Assembly: GCA_046263255.1 (NCBI GenBank)
Contig: JBHELD010000010.1
Coordinates: 5,569 to 69,568 of the forward strand
From: JALZEG01 sp046263255
GTDB lineage: Bacteria; Actinomycetota; CADDZG01; WHSQ01
Direction of reading: 5' to 3'
DNA: 64,000 nucleotides
Part shown: positions 63,659 to 64,000 of the stretch, piece by piece
Layout of the letters: each line of letters opens with the position of its first letter
How positions within the stretch are numbered: position 1 is the stretch's first letter
Position numbers and translations under genes: made by a program
Notes under the pieces: model-generated
Told to the model about the DNA's origin: nothing
Database searches by the model: none
The model's input: only the letters and a program-made list of their open reading frames with translations

Positions 63659-64000
63659 GTGCCTTCGGGAAGGCCACGCATACTCGTCGCCAAACCGGGT
63701 CTCGACGGCCACGACCGCGGGATCAAGGTCGTCGCCCGCGCGCTGCGCGACGCCGGGATGGAGGTCGTCTACACCGGCCTGCACCAGACACCCGAGCAGA
63801 TCGCGTCCGCCGCCATCCAGGAAGACGTCGACGCGGTCGGCCTCTCGTGTCTCTCCGGCGCGCACATGACCCTGTTCCCCCGGGTCGCGGAGCTGATCAA
63901 GGACCAGGGCGGCGAGGGCATGCTCGTCTTCGGCGGGGGGATCATCCCGGAGTCCGACATCCCCAGGCTCAAGGAGGCGGGGATCACCGAGATCTTCACG
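63659..64000 (+). CDS. methylmalonyl-CoA mutase B12-binding subunit (3' truncated)
   Basis: The frame runs from a GTG at 63659 (AAGGAGCG site) off the right edge, giving 114 residues. RILVAKPGLDGHDRGIKVVARAL contains the DGHDRG cobalamin-binding motif in which His ligates cobalt; GLSCLSGAHMTLFPRVAELIKDQG and VFGGGIIP follow. A protein starting at this point is the stand-alone small subunit of an acyl-CoA mutase (methylmalonyl-CoA or a related type). The large subunit must be elsewhere. Confidence 0.92.
   Translation, partial: MPSGRPRILVAKPGLDGHDRGIKVVARALRDAGMEVVYTGLHQTPEQIASAAIQEDVDAVGLSCLSGAHMTLFPRVAELIKDQGGEGMLVFGGGIIPESDIPRLKEAGITEIFT

Overview
The window is one contiguous piece of a high-GC (roughly 70 percent) bacterial chromosome, most likely a deep-branching member of the Actinomycetota. 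The signs are: actinobacterial-type coproporphyrin heme genes (hemE, hemH, hemG and the chlorite-dismutase-like hemQ), a CBS-less GuaB3-type IMP dehydrogenase relative, zinc-binding (type Z) S14, an Ala/Glu-rich tail on L17, promoters of the form TTGnCn-N17-TAnnnT, and frequent GTG/TTG starts joined by 4-base ATGA/GTGA overlaps. Class or genus cannot be set from this window. I see no rRNA, tRNA, IS element, integrase or CRISPR array.

Layout. 1-13334: the long ribosomal-protein operon from L16 (cut at the left edge) through secY, adk, map, infA, rpmJ, S13, S11, S4, rpoA, L17, truA, L13 and S9. It has internal promoters before infA and rplM, and an unusual four-copy palindromic repeat between rpmJ and rpsM. 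13351-21687: a chromate-family transporter, aconitase, phosphoglucose isomerase, hemQ, and a proline-racemase/ornithine-cyclodeaminase pair. 21684-24984: a minus-strand hemE-hemH-hemG operon. 25072-34957: glmM, nnr, alr, hydrolase, M29 aminopeptidase, a uracil-DNA glycosylase with a possible sliding-clamp motif, and the t6A genes tsaE-tsaB-rimI-tsaD. 35015-37112: groES-groEL behind a perfect CIRCE operator.

37113-50249 is looser: an orphan hypothetical gene, secreted WD40-like, M23 and transglycosylase cell-wall proteins, and a sulfate-activation cluster (sat, an alkaline-phosphatase-superfamily protein, cysC, a PHP phosphatase) behind tandem repeats and a structured leader that may be a SAM-type riboswitch. 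guaB3 and a 40-codon ORF follow. 50394-57112: an Lrp regulator, a PrmC-like methyltransferase, guaA, a flippase and a PcrA/UvrD helicase.

57117-61247 is the most island-like part. It holds a PEP-synthase-like gene interrupted by an in-frame amber codon exactly where the family has a conserved Gln, converging on a coupled pair: a seven-helix membrane protein whose N-terminal half resembles Pycsar effectors, and an HD-domain dNTP triphosphohydrolase. I regard this as the best candidate for an undescribed (possibly anti-phage) system, although no cyclase is present. The window ends with a membrane-anchored cyclophilin, a fused AccD-AccA-type carboxyltransferase, and the start of a B12-binding methylmalonyl-CoA mutase subunit.
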